A stretch of DNA of 13,942 nucleotides from an uncultured bacterium (GCA_949286645.1 CASEDN010000126.1:1-13942), one strand, 5' to 3'; numbered from the stretch's first letter, positions 7,927-13,942 are shown. Notes: generated from the sequence alone by a model not told the origin. A program made the numbers and translations.

Positions 7927-8797
7927 GACCTTTCTCCTCACTTTTCTTCTTATAATCTTCATATCTTTTATTAACTTCTTTTTCTATTAAATCAAAATCA
8001 TCAAGTTCTTCTGCAATAAAATTACCATCTCTATTTTTCACAACAGTTGCCTTCTTATCTATATATTTTAAAATCATTTCTTTATTATTAACAAAATAAT
8101 CATATTGTCTTTTAGTAACAACTTCTGGTATATACATCAATATATTACTAATTGATTCAGCAGTATTATAACAAAAATGTCCAAGACTAGCCATTGTAAG
8201 AGGTGCAATATAAGAATCGTTTTCACTAAAATTATAACCTAAATGATATTTATCAGAAAAATCTTGATACCTATCAACATGATTTTCATTACCAACAATA
8301 ATGTCATCAAACAAAGCATCTTTTATTTGCTCTTCATCTGGAACAATAATGACTCGTCCTTCTACTTCAAATCTTTTTCTAAAATTTAAATATCCCTTCT
8401 CTATTTGTATTAACTCTTCATCAAAGTTTTCAATATATTTTCTTTTAAGATAGCCATCTTCTAAACTATAATTATTAAAACCAAGATATTCATAATTCTT
8501 AAAGCTATCTAAATTAGTATCAAACCATTTTTTCTGATTATCTGATATTAACCAAGGTACATAAAATACTGCTATATCCATAAAATCCCAACTGGTTTTA
8601 ACAACTAAATGTCCATCTTTAGCAAGCCTAGTCGGTGCTACATTACTATCATCATCACTGAATGAATATGGAAGATTATAAGCATCTACAAATTCCTTTA
8701 TATATTTTAAATGTTTCTCTCCATTTTTTAATATTCTAAAGAAAACACCATCATCTATAATATATTCATTTGGTATAATATATAATCTATTCTTAAT
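7916..8797 (-). CDS. Unrecognised protein, T-box-controlled, likely ATT start
   Basis: I do not recognise this 293-residue protein. It has no clear signal peptide or membrane segment, has many acidic and aromatic residues ([16 protein letters not shown] near residue 77), a central [19 protein letters not shown] stretch, and a charged C-terminal helix ([14 protein letters not shown] type). The first ATG in frame is at 8581 and has no ribosome binding site, yet the frame stays open for 72 codons upstream to a perfect AGGAGG. There the only near-start codon at proper distance is ATT (8797-8795), giving [17 protein letters not shown]. The gene lies directly behind a valine T-box and overlaps valS by 11 nt, so it is made when charged tRNA-Val is short. 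It may be a housekeeping passenger or have a role linked to valine. Confidence 0.8.
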   Translation of the reverse strand: MKNRLYIIPNEYIIDDGVFFRILKNGEKHLKYIKEFVDAYNLPYSFSDDDSNVAPTRLAKDGHLVVKTSWDFMDIAVFYVPWLISDNQKKWFDTNLDSFKNYEYLGFNNYSLEDGYLKRKYIENFDEELIQIEKGYLNFRKRFEVEGRVIIVPDEEQIKDALFDDIIVGNENHVDRYQDFSDKYHLGYNFSENDSYIAPLTMASLGHFCYNTAESISNILMYIPEVVTKRQYDYFVNNKEMILKYIDKKATVVKNRDGNFIAEELDDFDLIEKEVNKRYEDYKKKSEEKGHVR

Positions 8798-8810
8798 AAT
8801 AACACCTCCT
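8795..8810 (-). promoter_or_regulatory. Ribosome binding site deciding an ATT start codon
   Basis: AGGAGG (8810-8805) is followed by exactly 7 nt and then ATT AAG AAT in the frame of the downstream protein. No ATG, GTG or TTG occurs in that frame between the site and 8581. A second ATT at 8800 is in frame but only 4 nt away. Confidence 0.65.
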
Positions 8811-8815
8811 TAAAA

Positions 8816-9043
8816 TAAAAAATAACTATAACTTAAGGGCATAGATAACCTACACTGTACCACCTTAATTTATAGTTATTAAACTATCTTATTATTGATA
8901 ACGGACTCATACCGTGGTAACTTACTACTATTTCAGAAACCCTGCTCTATTCACTACCTTCCATATATCATATTGTTAATTTCCACCAACCATTAACTCT
9001 CTATTAATACTTTATATGTACTCCTTGAATATCAATCGCATTT
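8816..9043 (-). promoter_or_regulatory. T-box leader (valine) of the valS operon
   Basis: The T-box motif AAGGTGGTACAGTG is at 8866-8853 with the tRNA-acceptor UGGU bulge. Flanking helices TTAAGG/CCTTAA and GTGTAG/CTATGC form a complete antiterminator around the 7-nt bulge. Upstream are a Stem I with AGTA and AGAGAG elements and the GGTTGGTGGAA apical loop closed by GTTAAT/ATTAAC. A candidate specifier GTA at 8957-8955, in the context AAGGTAGTGA, fits tRNA-Val, agreeing with valS downstream. A small stem ACGG/CCGT lies at 8915-8901. The terminator pairs AATAACTATAA (8880-8870) with TTATAGTTATT (8831-8821) followed by a T run. Uncharged tRNA-Val should allow read-through. Confidence 0.92.
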
Positions 9044-9049
9044 AAGTGT

Positions 9050-9078
9050 ATTATAAGCTATTATTAGGAAATTTACAA
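9050..9078 (-). promoter_or_regulatory. Promoter of the T-box/valS transcript
   Basis: On the minus strand TTGTAA (9078-9073), a 17-nt spacer and a perfect TATAAT (9055-9050). The -35 overlaps the stop codon of the upstream 323-residue gene. It places the RNA start near 9043, just before T-box Stem I. Confidence 0.7.
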
Positions 9079-10044
9079 CTGTCTTTTTTTATTTTCCTCT
9101 AAATAAGAAATAATATCTGCTAACTCGCCTTCATAAATTATCTTACCATCTCTAACAACATTTACATTAGCTATTAAACTTTCTTTAATCTGCTTAACTT
9201 CATTAACATCATCTACAAATGATTTTAATGCCTCTTGTTGAAATTCATTAATATTAACATCTACATAAACACCTATAACACCTTTGGTAATAAAGCCAAC
9301 AATCAAGTTATAATCACTTGCTAACTCATTATAACTTAAATTCGGGTCTATTTGATAAAAGTCCCTTAAAGAAGCTAATATTTCGCGCTTATGAAAACTT
9401 TTTATAACTGTCTTTTTAATAATCTCAGCAGGGGTTATTATGATCACAGCAGTATTTCTATTATTTAATACATATTTATAATAGTCTTCCAAAACTAAAC
9501 CATTTAAATCAAAATTTCGGTATTTATTGAACATTTCTTTTTCATAAGGATTTAACATCGATAGTTTTTCTTTATAAAAATATTCACAAATGCCACTAAC
9601 ACTTCTTTGATTATCTGAGTAATTATAGCCATAATCATACAAATCATAATCGCTTTTACAATCATTATAAATTTTAAAAGCAATTTCTTTTTCTTCTTTG
9701 TATGTATCTAAAACCTCTTTTACATTATCAATATCTTTTAGATTAGGTTTATAGGGAATATAAATACTAATATCATGTTCAGGCAAAATATTTATTTTTC
9801 CCATATCACTTATTCCTGGATGTAAAGCTCTTATTATAGTATAGTTATCATCTATAAACTGTTTATAAATATCAGTTAAGCTTTTTTCATTAGTAAATAA
9901 TTCCCTATCATTATATAAAGTTGCTCTACGACTAAGTACAGGAACTTTTTGTCTAGCTAAGTTCTCTTTTGATACAGTTGCCTCTTCTATTAAAGTCTTT
10001 CCATTTTTTATAAAATATACTTTTCCTAAAGAAATATCTGACAT
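9073..10044 (-). CDS. Unrecognised 323-residue protein
   Basis: I do not recognise this protein. It appears soluble with no signal peptide, and is rich in Tyr, Asp, Asn and Lys. The N-terminal part resembles a small beta unit (GKVYFIKNGKTLIEEATVS), and the C-terminal end has a similar sounding phrase (NVNVVRDGKIIYEGELADII). A DYDLYDYGYNYSDNQ stretch near residues 131-145 is notably tyrosine-rich. The middle holds a hydrophobic strand NTAVIIITPAEIIKK and FITKGVIGVYVDVNI. The ATG at 10044 is 6-8 nt after GGTGAT. It precedes the T-box promoter, whose -35 uses its stop codon, so it is transcribed separately from valS unless there is read-through. Its own promoter is not evident, because upstream is an ABC-gene remnant. 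Confidence 0.7.
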   Translation of the reverse strand: MSDISLGKVYFIKNGKTLIEEATVSKENLARQKVPVLSRRATLYNDRELFTNEKSLTDIYKQFIDDNYTIIRALHPGISDMGKINILPEHDISIYIPYKPNLKDIDNVKEVLDTYKEEKEIAFKIYNDCKSDYDLYDYGYNYSDNQRSVSGICEYFYKEKLSMLNPYEKEMFNKYRNFDLNGLVLEDYYKYVLNNRNTAVIIITPAEIIKKTVIKSFHKREILASLRDFYQIDPNLSYNELASDYNLIVGFITKGVIGVYVDVNINEFQQEALKSFVDDVNEVKQIKESLIANVNVVRDGKIIYEGELADIISYLEENKKRQL

Positions 10045-10084
10045 AATATCACCATATTAATAATAAAATAATTATAATGTTTTA

Positions 10085-10234
10085 TCAACCTTTTTGTTTA
10101 AATAATCTCTTATAATATCTATTTTCTTCTAATAACTTTCTATGCTTACCTTTCCCTACAACTTTTCCTTTATCAATTACAATTAACTCATCTGCTATCT
10201 TCATTAAATCTTTCTTATGAGTAATAAAGAAAAG
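10085..10234 (-). pseudogene. C-terminal remnant of ABC exporter ATPase domain
   Basis: The minus frame ending at TGA (10087-10085) encodes FFITHKKDLMKIADELIVID, then KGKVVGKGKHRKLLEENRYYKRLFKQKG. This is the H-loop histidine region (ITH), the D-E-L-I-V-I-D-KGKVV strand and the closing G.H..LL....YY..L segment of ABC-type exporter ATPases. Walker A, signature and Walker B are absent: upstream homology stops near 10235 and a stop codon in frame follows about 50 nt later. The broken end faces the broken-looking start of a plus-strand ORF. Either a deletion/inversion removed the main part of the gene, or two unrelated pieces were joined during assembly. Confidence 0.8.
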
Positions 10235-10633
10235 AATGCCAATGATATGTTGATAAAACAAAATCTTTTTGCTAGCAATAGAAGTTTAATTATGTATCAA
10301 CATTTTTTTAGAAATTGGGATGAATATCAACAATACTTTAATGAAGCTTTAGATAGTGGAGTTTTAAGAATACAAGATGCTTCTAGTTTTGCTTGGAGTT
10401 TATACACTTCTACTGTTATGCCATTAACACAAGTAGAAGATAATGATCTAAAAAAGAAAAAAAATGGAATAATTAATTTCATGAAAAAGATATCTGATTC
10501 TAATTATATCAAAGAACATAGTATTACTAGTGAAAATATGGGTGTTTTATATGAACAAGAACTTACTAAAGCTACTACACCTGAAGTGATAGAAAACAAT
10601 ACTAGTTATACTAAATGTTCTGCTAGTAGATAA
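10217..10633 (+). CDS. Unknown ORF, probably 3' part of a broken gene
   Basis: An open frame of 138 residues with no recognised family. The product is soluble with a helix-rich look (MYQHFFRNWDEYQQYFNEALDSG), a basic DLKKKKNGI patch and a Ser/Thr/Asn-rich end. There is no ribosome binding site before the first ATG (10217), and its first codons overlap the antisense ABC-ATPase remnant. The true N-terminus was therefore probably lost at the junction near 10235. An internal start such as the ATG at 10244 is possible but also lacks a strong site. A very good terminator follows the stop, which supports a real gene end here. Codon use looks like that of the neighbours. Confidence 0.5.
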   Translation: MSNKEKNANDMLIKQNLFASNRSLIMYQHFFRNWDEYQQYFNEALDSGVLRIQDASSFAWSLYTSTVMPLTQVEDNDLKKKKNGIINFMKKISDSNYIKEHSITSENMGVLYEQELTKATTPEVIENNTSYTKCSASR

Positions 10634-10644
10634 AATTTATAAGC

Positions 10645-10675
10645 AAAAGGACTCTATATTTTTTAGAGTCCTTTT
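10645..10675. terminator. Strong bidirectional terminator
   Basis: A perfect 12-bp stem AAAAGGACTCTA (10645-10656) / TAGAGTCCTTTT (10664-10675) with a 7-nt loop and A/T runs on both flanks. It serves the plus-strand unknown ORF and the minus-strand thioredoxin-like gene. Confidence 0.92.
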
Positions 10676-10678
10676 CAT

Positions 10679-10918
10679 TTATACAAGCTCTTTTACATAA
10701 TTTTTTATTTCTCTATCAGTTAAAACATTACCAGTAGAGACAACTTTATCTTCTATCATAAGAGCCGGAATGACATTTATGTTATACTTCTTCTTGTAAG
10801 TAGAATCTATTTTCTCAATATTAAACTCTGTATCAAGTTCACGTTCTACTTTAGATAAGTTTTTTAATATTTTCATACCATTACTACAATTAGCCCCAAT
10901 TACTTTAATATTTACGAT
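10679..10918 (-). CDS. Small thioredoxin-fold protein (thioredoxin_3-like), likely ATC start
   Basis: A 79-residue protein resembling the small redox-active thioredoxin-like proteins (MTH895 type). Strand 1 is VNIKVIGANC, followed by a helix. The later DSTYKKKYNINVIPALMIEDKVVSTGNVL contains the cis-proline IPAL motif and the beta-hairpin typical of the fold. The usual C-x-x-C reads C-S-N-G (residues 11-14), so only one cysteine remains and disulfide exchange by the normal two-cysteine mechanism is not possible. The first ATG (10876) would remove strand 1 and the cysteine. Instead the frame is open to AGGAGG (10931-10926), with an in-frame ATC exactly 7 nt after it. It lies 60 nt after the GNAT gene and ends at a strong terminator. 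Confidence 0.8.
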   Translation of the reverse strand: MVNIKVIGANCSNGMKILKNLSKVERELDTEFNIEKIDSTYKKKYNINVIPALMIEDKVVSTGNVLTDREIKNYVKELV

Positions 10919-10931
10919 ATAATCTCCTCCT
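10916..10931 (-). promoter_or_regulatory. Ribosome binding site deciding an ATC start codon
   Basis: AGGAGG (10931-10926), 7 nt, then ATC (10918-10916) in the frame of the thioredoxin-like protein. No ATG, GTG or TTG occurs in this frame before 10876. Confidence 0.6.
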
Positions 10932-10978
10932 TTCCTAATTTAAGTATAAAGGAATAATATGGGAAAACTATGGGCTAA

Positions 10979-11266
10979 TTATGAAACATTAACTAAATCG
11001 ATAACTAAATCAGAATATTCTTTATGATTATTAATCCACTTAATTGCATAAGAACAACTACATTTTACTTTAATATTATTTTCTTTAAAATAATTAAAAG
11101 CATGAGTTAAAAGAAGACTTGCAATACCTTTCCCTCTTAAGCTTATATCAACATAAGTATGATTAACATCTACAACATTAGAAGATATATAAGGATAATC
11201 TACTTCTCCTAAAATATTACCTTTTTCATCTAAATATATTGTTCTATTCTCTTCTACTTTAAACAT
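10979..11266 (-). CDS. Short GNAT-family N-acetyltransferase (YjdJ-like)
   Basis: A 95-residue protein of the short GNAT group (Acetyltransf_CG, YjdJ/Gtn-like), which transfers acetyl from acetyl-CoA; substrates are generally unknown. Markers in order: a leading strand with GNILGEVDYPYI, HTYVDISLRGKGIASLLL with the RGKGIA pyrophosphate-binding loop (about 44-49), a following helix, and the C-terminal KVKCSCSYAIKWINNHKEYSDLV motif (CSYA..W..H.EY) diagnostic for this subfamily. Length is normal. The ATG at 11266 follows AGGTGATAAA. It is the first gene of a probable two-gene transcript with the thioredoxin-like gene. Confidence 0.9.
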   Translation of the reverse strand: MFKVEENRTIYLDEKGNILGEVDYPYISSNVVDVNHTYVDISLRGKGIASLLLTHAFNYFKENNIKVKCSCSYAIKWINNHKEYSDLVIDLVNVS

Positions 11267-11304
11267 TTTATCACCTAAATTAATTATATAGTATAACTTT
11301 ACTA

Positions 11305-11334
11305 TTTACTAGCATTTTAACATAATGTTATAAT
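11305..11334 (+). promoter_or_regulatory. Candidate promoter for zinc-ribbon gene
   Basis: TTTACT (11305-11310), an 18-nt spacer, then a perfect TATAAT (11329-11334), 25 nt before the chosen start. The -35 match is modest. Confidence 0.5.
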
Positions 11335-11359
11335 AAAACAAAAAGAAAGGAAGATGTTT

Positions 11360-11617
11360 ATGAAATGTCCAGTTTGTAAAGATGTTACTCTACTAATGAG
11401 TGAAAAGAAAGGTGTAGAAATAGATTATTGTCCAGAGTGCCGTGGTATCTGGTTAGACCGTGGAGAACTTGAAAAGATTATGGAAAAAGAAGCTGCTTAT
11501 ATAAATAAAGAAGTTAAAGAAAGTTCTCACAAAGAATCAAAACATTATGAAGAAAAACCTAGAAAGCAAAAAAGAGAATCATTTATGAGTGAAATCTTTG
11601 AAATGTTTGGAGAGTAA
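11360..11617 (+). CDS. zf-TFIIB domain zinc-ribbon protein
   Basis: An 85-residue protein of the zf-TFIIB group (PF13453). Zinc ligands are CPVC (3-6) and CPEC (24-27), followed by the typical GIWLDRGELEKI (29-40). The tail is a long Lys/Glu/Ser-rich linker ending in SFMSEIFEMFGE, a short amphipathic end that recurs in this family. The function of bacterial members is not established; a nucleic-acid or protein-binding role is presumed. The ATG at 11360 is chosen because AGGAAG lies 6 nt before it, whereas the ATG at 11354 directly abuts that site. It has its own promoter and terminator. Confidence 0.9.
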   Translation: MKCPVCKDVTLLMSEKKGVEIDYCPECRGIWLDRGELEKIMEKEAAYINKEVKESSHKESKHYEEKPRKQKRESFMSEIFEMFGE

Positions 11618-11647
11618 AAATAGTAGTTAAAAACACTACTATTTTTT
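11616..11647. terminator. Bidirectional terminator
   Basis: AAAAATAGTAGT (11616-11627) pairs with ACTACTATTTTT (11635-11646) over a 7-nt loop, with T6 on the plus strand and an A-rich arm giving T5 on the minus strand. It ends the zf-TFIIB gene and, from the other side, the YbaK-type gene. Confidence 0.85.
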
Positions 11648-11660
11648 CATGACCATACAC

Positions 11661-12131
11661 TCATTCTATTATTTTACAAACATCTATCCACTCTTTATAA
11701 TTAGATGCTTCCTCAAACTCTTTAATAGTAAGTTTTATAGCACTATTACTACTACCACAAGCAGGATAGACTATATCAAAATCTTTTAAAGAAATATCTA
11801 AATAAACATCAACATCATTATTTATTCCAAAGGGACAAACTCCTCCTACTTTATGACCAATAAGTGGTTCTACCTCATCAGCTTTAATCATTTTTGCTTT
11901 CTCATTGAATTTACTTTTATATTTAGCATTATCTATCTTTCTATTACCTGCTGTTACTATTAATATAGGCTTATCACTTACTAAAAATGATAAAGTCTTA
12001 GCAATCTCAGCTTCTTTACAGTTTAAAGCAATCGCTGCTTCCTTCACCGTTGCAGATGATGTATCAAATTCTTTTATATTACTATCTAATCCATATTTTT
12101 CTAAATGTTCTTTCGCTTTTATAAATGACAT
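11661..12131 (-). CDS. YbaK/EbsC-type aminoacyl-tRNA deacylase
   Basis: A 156-residue protein of the YbaK/ProX family, which hydrolyses mischarged aminoacyl-tRNA such as Cys- or Ala-tRNA-Pro in trans. Visible marks: EIAKTLSFLV with the catalytic lysine (K45), AGNRKIDNAK (61-70), GGVCPFGI (96-103) and the closing YPACGSSNSAIKLT segment, the usual order of the fold. Length is typical of single-domain members. The ATG at 12131 is preferred because AAGGAG lies 8 nt upstream; an in-frame GTG at 12140 touches that site. It follows the kinase gene by 12 nt, so the two are probably co-transcribed. Substrate specificity cannot be read from the sequence. Confidence 0.92.
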   Translation of the reverse strand: MSFIKAKEHLEKYGLDSNIKEFDTSSATVKEAAIALNCKEAEIAKTLSFLVSDKPILIVTAGNRKIDNAKYKSKFNEKAKMIKADEVEPLIGHKVGGVCPFGINNDVDVYLDISLKDFDIVYPACGSSNSAIKLTIKEFEEASNYKEWIDVCKIIE

Positions 12132-12143
12132 AACTTCCACTCC

Positions 12144-12632
12144 TTATCTATTTTCTAACTCATTTAATTTATCCTTATCTAAATAAACAACTTTTTCTTT
12201 AAATTTATTTATATAATCTAACTTCTGCTTTTCTTTATTGTAATAACTATTAACAACTCTAAACATATCTATTAACTGTGCTAATGTTGGCGGATAATTA
12301 TACTCTTCCTTACCTTTTCTTTGATTAATCCATCGTCTTATAACTCTTTTATAAATATCTCTTTTCTTTAGGTTTATATAATATATCTTATCACAGTTTT
12401 CTAAACCTTCAATAAATTTACTTCTTCCTACATCTTCTATTATAAAAGAGTCTTTAGATAAAATATCATTAAACATTTTCATAATAGTTTCATCATCTCT
12501 TCGAATATGATTATTATCATCATCAAAAACTAATTTATCAAGTTCATATCTTTCTATATTATATTTTTTGCTTAATACTTTACTTAGAGTTGTTTTACCT
12601 GAAGCAGGTGGTCCTATAATATATATTTTCAA
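12144..12632 (-). CDS. P-loop kinase-like protein (FlaR/topology modulation type)
   Basis: A 162-residue nucleotide-binding protein. Walker A GPPASGKTT lies at residues 7-15 right after the first strand MKIYII. Next come a LDKLVFDDD segment, a Walker B-like FIIEDVG strand, and a lid-like RRWINQRKG region with YNYPPTLAQLIDMF, which is the pattern of AAA_17/FlaR-type small kinases related to adenylate and shikimate kinases. Its substrate is unknown. The likely start is TTG at 12632, with an AAAGTGA site upstream and the protein beginning at strand 1. An in-frame GTG at 12641 would add three residues but sits within that site. An extended -10 box lies 25 nt upstream. It is first in a two-gene operon with the YbaK-type gene. 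Confidence 0.85.
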   Translation of the reverse strand: MKIYIIGPPASGKTTLSKVLSKKYNIERYELDKLVFDDDNNHIRRDDETIMKMFNDILSKDSFIIEDVGRSKFIEGLENCDKIYYINLKKRDIYKRVIRRWINQRKGKEEYNYPPTLAQLIDMFRVVNSYYNKEKQKLDYINKFKEKVVYLDKDKLNELENR

Positions 12633-12656
12633 TATAATCACTTTCTTTCTATTAAA

Positions 12657-12665
12657 ATTATAACA
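12657..12665 (-). promoter_or_regulatory. Extended -10 promoter of kinase gene
   Basis: On the minus strand TGTTATAAT (12665-12657) is a perfect extended -10, 25 nt before the start. The -35 (about TTTAAG) is poor. It lies immediately after the permease terminator. Confidence 0.6.
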
Positions 12666-12668
12666 AGA

Positions 12669-12696
12669 AAAATAGAACTCTTAAAAGCCCTATTTT
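12669..12696 (-). terminator. Terminator of the NatAB-type operon
   Basis: On the minus strand AAAATAGGGCTT (12696-12685) pairs with GAGTTCTATTTT (12680-12669), 12 bp including G-U pairs, with loop TTAA, followed by TCTTG. Confidence 0.7.
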
Positions 12697-12710
12697 AACT
12701 CAAAAAATCA

Positions 12711-12759
12711 AGTTATCGACCACTTTTAGCATACTAGCACTCAAAATTGGTCGATAACT
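12711..12759. repeat. 12-bp perfect inverted repeat with 25-nt loop
   Basis: AGTTATCGACCA (12711-12722) and TGGTCGATAACT (12748-12759) are exact reverse complements, starting 3 nt after the permease stop. Inner TTTT/AAAA pairing can extend the stem beyond a mismatch. On the minus strand it is followed by TTGATTTTTTG, so it may be a first terminator, an RNA-stability hairpin, or a protein-binding palindrome. Confidence 0.75.
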
Positions 12760-12762
12760 GGT

Positions 12763-13902
12763 CTAAAATAATACTTTTTCGCTCTTATATTGTTTAATTA
12801 TTACTACTAAGACTAATGTAATAATGACAATTGTTGATAGACTCATTAATAAAATATTAACAATATCTATATTACCTACAACTATATCTTGAAATAACAG
12901 TGTAAAGTTTAAGAAAGGTACTAATGATAAAAGTGGTGATGAACTAACTCCAGCCATGAAAGCAATCATACCTGGGAAAAAACATATAAAGGTTAATGGT
13001 GTTAAAGCACTTTGAGCTTCTTTAAAGGTTTTAGATTTACTGGCAATAGCAATACAAAGGCCACTAACTAGTAGAGAGTATGCAATAATTACTAATATTG
13101 AAAAGATTAAACTACTAGTAGATAACATTAAGTTAGTATCTTTATATATTTCAAAAGCACCATTAGCATACACTAATGAGATTAACATTAATATTAAACT
13201 AACAATACCTGTAATAATTGATGATAAAGAGACACTTAAGAACTTACCAACTATTATATCTCTACTTTTAATTGGAAAAGTAAGTAATGTTTCCAGTGTT
13301 CCTCTTTCTTTTTCCCCTGCTGTTGTATCAGTAGCAGGATAAGTAGCAGATATAGTAATAGCCATAATTATAAAGAGAAAGCCATAATTTACAATATAAT
13401 TACCATAAAAGTTTTCTGTTTCTTTGATATCTTTATTAACAGTAATAATAGATGTAACATCACTAGGATTTATATTATTACTAGCCAAATAATTTGTTTG
13501 TAATGCTTCTTTATAAGTAGCAAAATAAGTATCCATTAAAGAAGTAGCATAACTAGTAGTCTCATTATCTTCACCATTTATAGTATAAGTACTACCATCT
13601 TTTGTAATATATAAATCTATACTTCCATCACTATATTTATTTTTTAATTCATCAGTTGTACCACTAATGACTTCTATATCTAAGTTATCTGCAATATCTT
13701 TTTCCATATCACTTAATTCATAATCAAAACCTATTTTATTATAATCAGTTATAGGCTTATTAGTTTGTGCTTCAAATAAAGCAGACATACCTATTATTAA
13801 TGCAGGTATTAAAATAGGAATAATTAACATCATCATAAGAGATTTCTTATCACGAAACATCTCTCTTAATTCTTTCTTTAAAATATTACCTAAATTACTC
13901 AT
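12763..13902 (-). CDS. ABC-2 type permease, NatB-like
   Basis: A 379-residue membrane subunit of an ABC exporter of the NatB/YhaP group; homologues move sodium or drugs out of the cell, and the substrate here is unknown. A cytosolic amphipathic start (KKELREMFRDKK) precedes TM1 at about 24-45. A large outside loop (about 46-165) follows, then five or more TM segments to the end. The signature GEKERGTLETLLTFPIKSRDIIVGK, near residues 196-220, links the membrane part to the ATPase. The ATG at 13902 is 8 nt after AGGAGG. It overlaps the stop of the upstream ATPase gene by 8 nt, so translation is coupled. Two hairpins follow its stop. Confidence 0.92.
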   Translation of the reverse strand: MSNLGNILKKELREMFRDKKSLMMMLIIPILIPALIIGMSALFEAQTNKPITDYNKIGFDYELSDMEKDIADNLDIEVISGTTDELKNKYSDGSIDLYITKDGSTYTINGEDNETTSYATSLMDTYFATYKEALQTNYLASNNINPSDVTSIITVNKDIKETENFYGNYIVNYGFLFIIMAITISATYPATDTTAGEKERGTLETLLTFPIKSRDIIVGKFLSVSLSSIITGIVSLILMLISLVYANGAFEIYKDTNLMLSTSSLIFSILVIIAYSLLVSGLCIAIASKSKTFKEAQSALTPLTFICFFPGMIAFMAGVSSSPLLSLVPFLNFTLLFQDIVVGNIDIVNILLMSLSTIVIITLVLVVIIKQYKSEKVLF

Positions 13903-13942
13903 TAGAAACACCTCCTATTAAAGTAAAGAAAGCATCTCTTAA
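13895..13942 (-). CDS. NatA-like ABC ATPase, C-terminal end only
   Basis: The minus frame entering from the right edge reads LRDAFFTLIGGVSNE then TAA (13897-13895). This matches the usual L-E-D-I-F-L-.-L-.G end of NatA-type ATPases, and its placement directly before a NatB-like permease with ATGAGTAA overlap supports the call. Only 15 residues are inside the window. Confidence 0.75.
   Translation of the reverse strand, partial: LRDAFFTLIGGVSNE

Noticed and set aside
8816..9043. CRISPR or small-RNA gene in the gene-free stretch
   Set aside because: No repeats; all conserved elements fit a T-box leader.
11905..12186. Plus-strand open frame of 93 codons
   Set aside because: Antisense to the YbaK-type and kinase genes, no family resemblance and no ribosome binding site.
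12734..12742. CTAGCACTC resembling a CIRCE half-site inside the inverted-repeat loop
   Set aside because: No matching second arm at the 9-nt distance and no heat-shock gene beside it; likely chance.
12711..12759. DnaA-box or origin-like site (TTATCGACC)
   Set aside because: Differs from TTATCCACA at key positions, with no box cluster and no replication genes nearby.

Overview
The window is AT-rich DNA (apart from the first ~200 bases) from a low-GC Bacillota, most likely a gut member of Bacilli. Supporting signs are AGGAGG-type ribosome binding sites, A/T-rich codon use, a CIRCE-like heat-shock operator, a valine T-box leader, a sporulation-type sigma factor and NatAB-type ABC export genes. 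Species cannot be named from this sequence.

Layout. Bases 1 to about 200 have clearly higher GC and encode an internal piece of a TrpX-like ABC substrate-binding protein. They run directly into the middle of a minus-strand Fic-family gene, so the left end looks like a chimeric join. Then come a plus-strand Hsp20 gene with CIRCE-like operator (720-1106) and, convergent to it, a minus-strand block. In transcription order that block is: sporulation-type sigma factor (5309-4617), membrane-anchored double-PepSY protein (4557-3970), FAD oxidoreductase with C-terminal Rieske domain (3935-2484), single-ring ClpB-NBD1-like AAA+ protein (2441-1509) and a four-TM protein overlapping it (1516-1118).

Upstream, a T-box leader (about 9043-8816, candidate specifier GUA) controls an unrecognised 293-residue gene and valS, which overlap by 11 bases. 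Before the leader lies an unrecognised 323-residue gene. Between 10085 and 10633 the C-terminal remnant of an ABC exporter ATPase meets, broken end to broken end, an oppositely oriented unknown ORF, which is a rearrangement scar or second chimeric join. To the right are a small thioredoxin-fold protein, a YjdJ-like GNAT, a zf-TFIIB protein (plus strand), a YbaK-type deacylase, a FlaR-like P-loop kinase, and a NatB-like permease coupled to the end of its NatA-like ATPase.

Most notable points: two genes whose only well-placed start codons are ATT and ATC, each exactly 7 nt after a perfect AGGAGG; a lone ClpB NBD1 lacking the pore-loop aromatic, coupled to a small membrane protein; an unknown gene placed under valine T-box control ahead of valS; and an unexplained 12-bp perfect inverted repeat at 12711-12759. 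No CRISPR array, IS element, tRNA or rRNA was seen.
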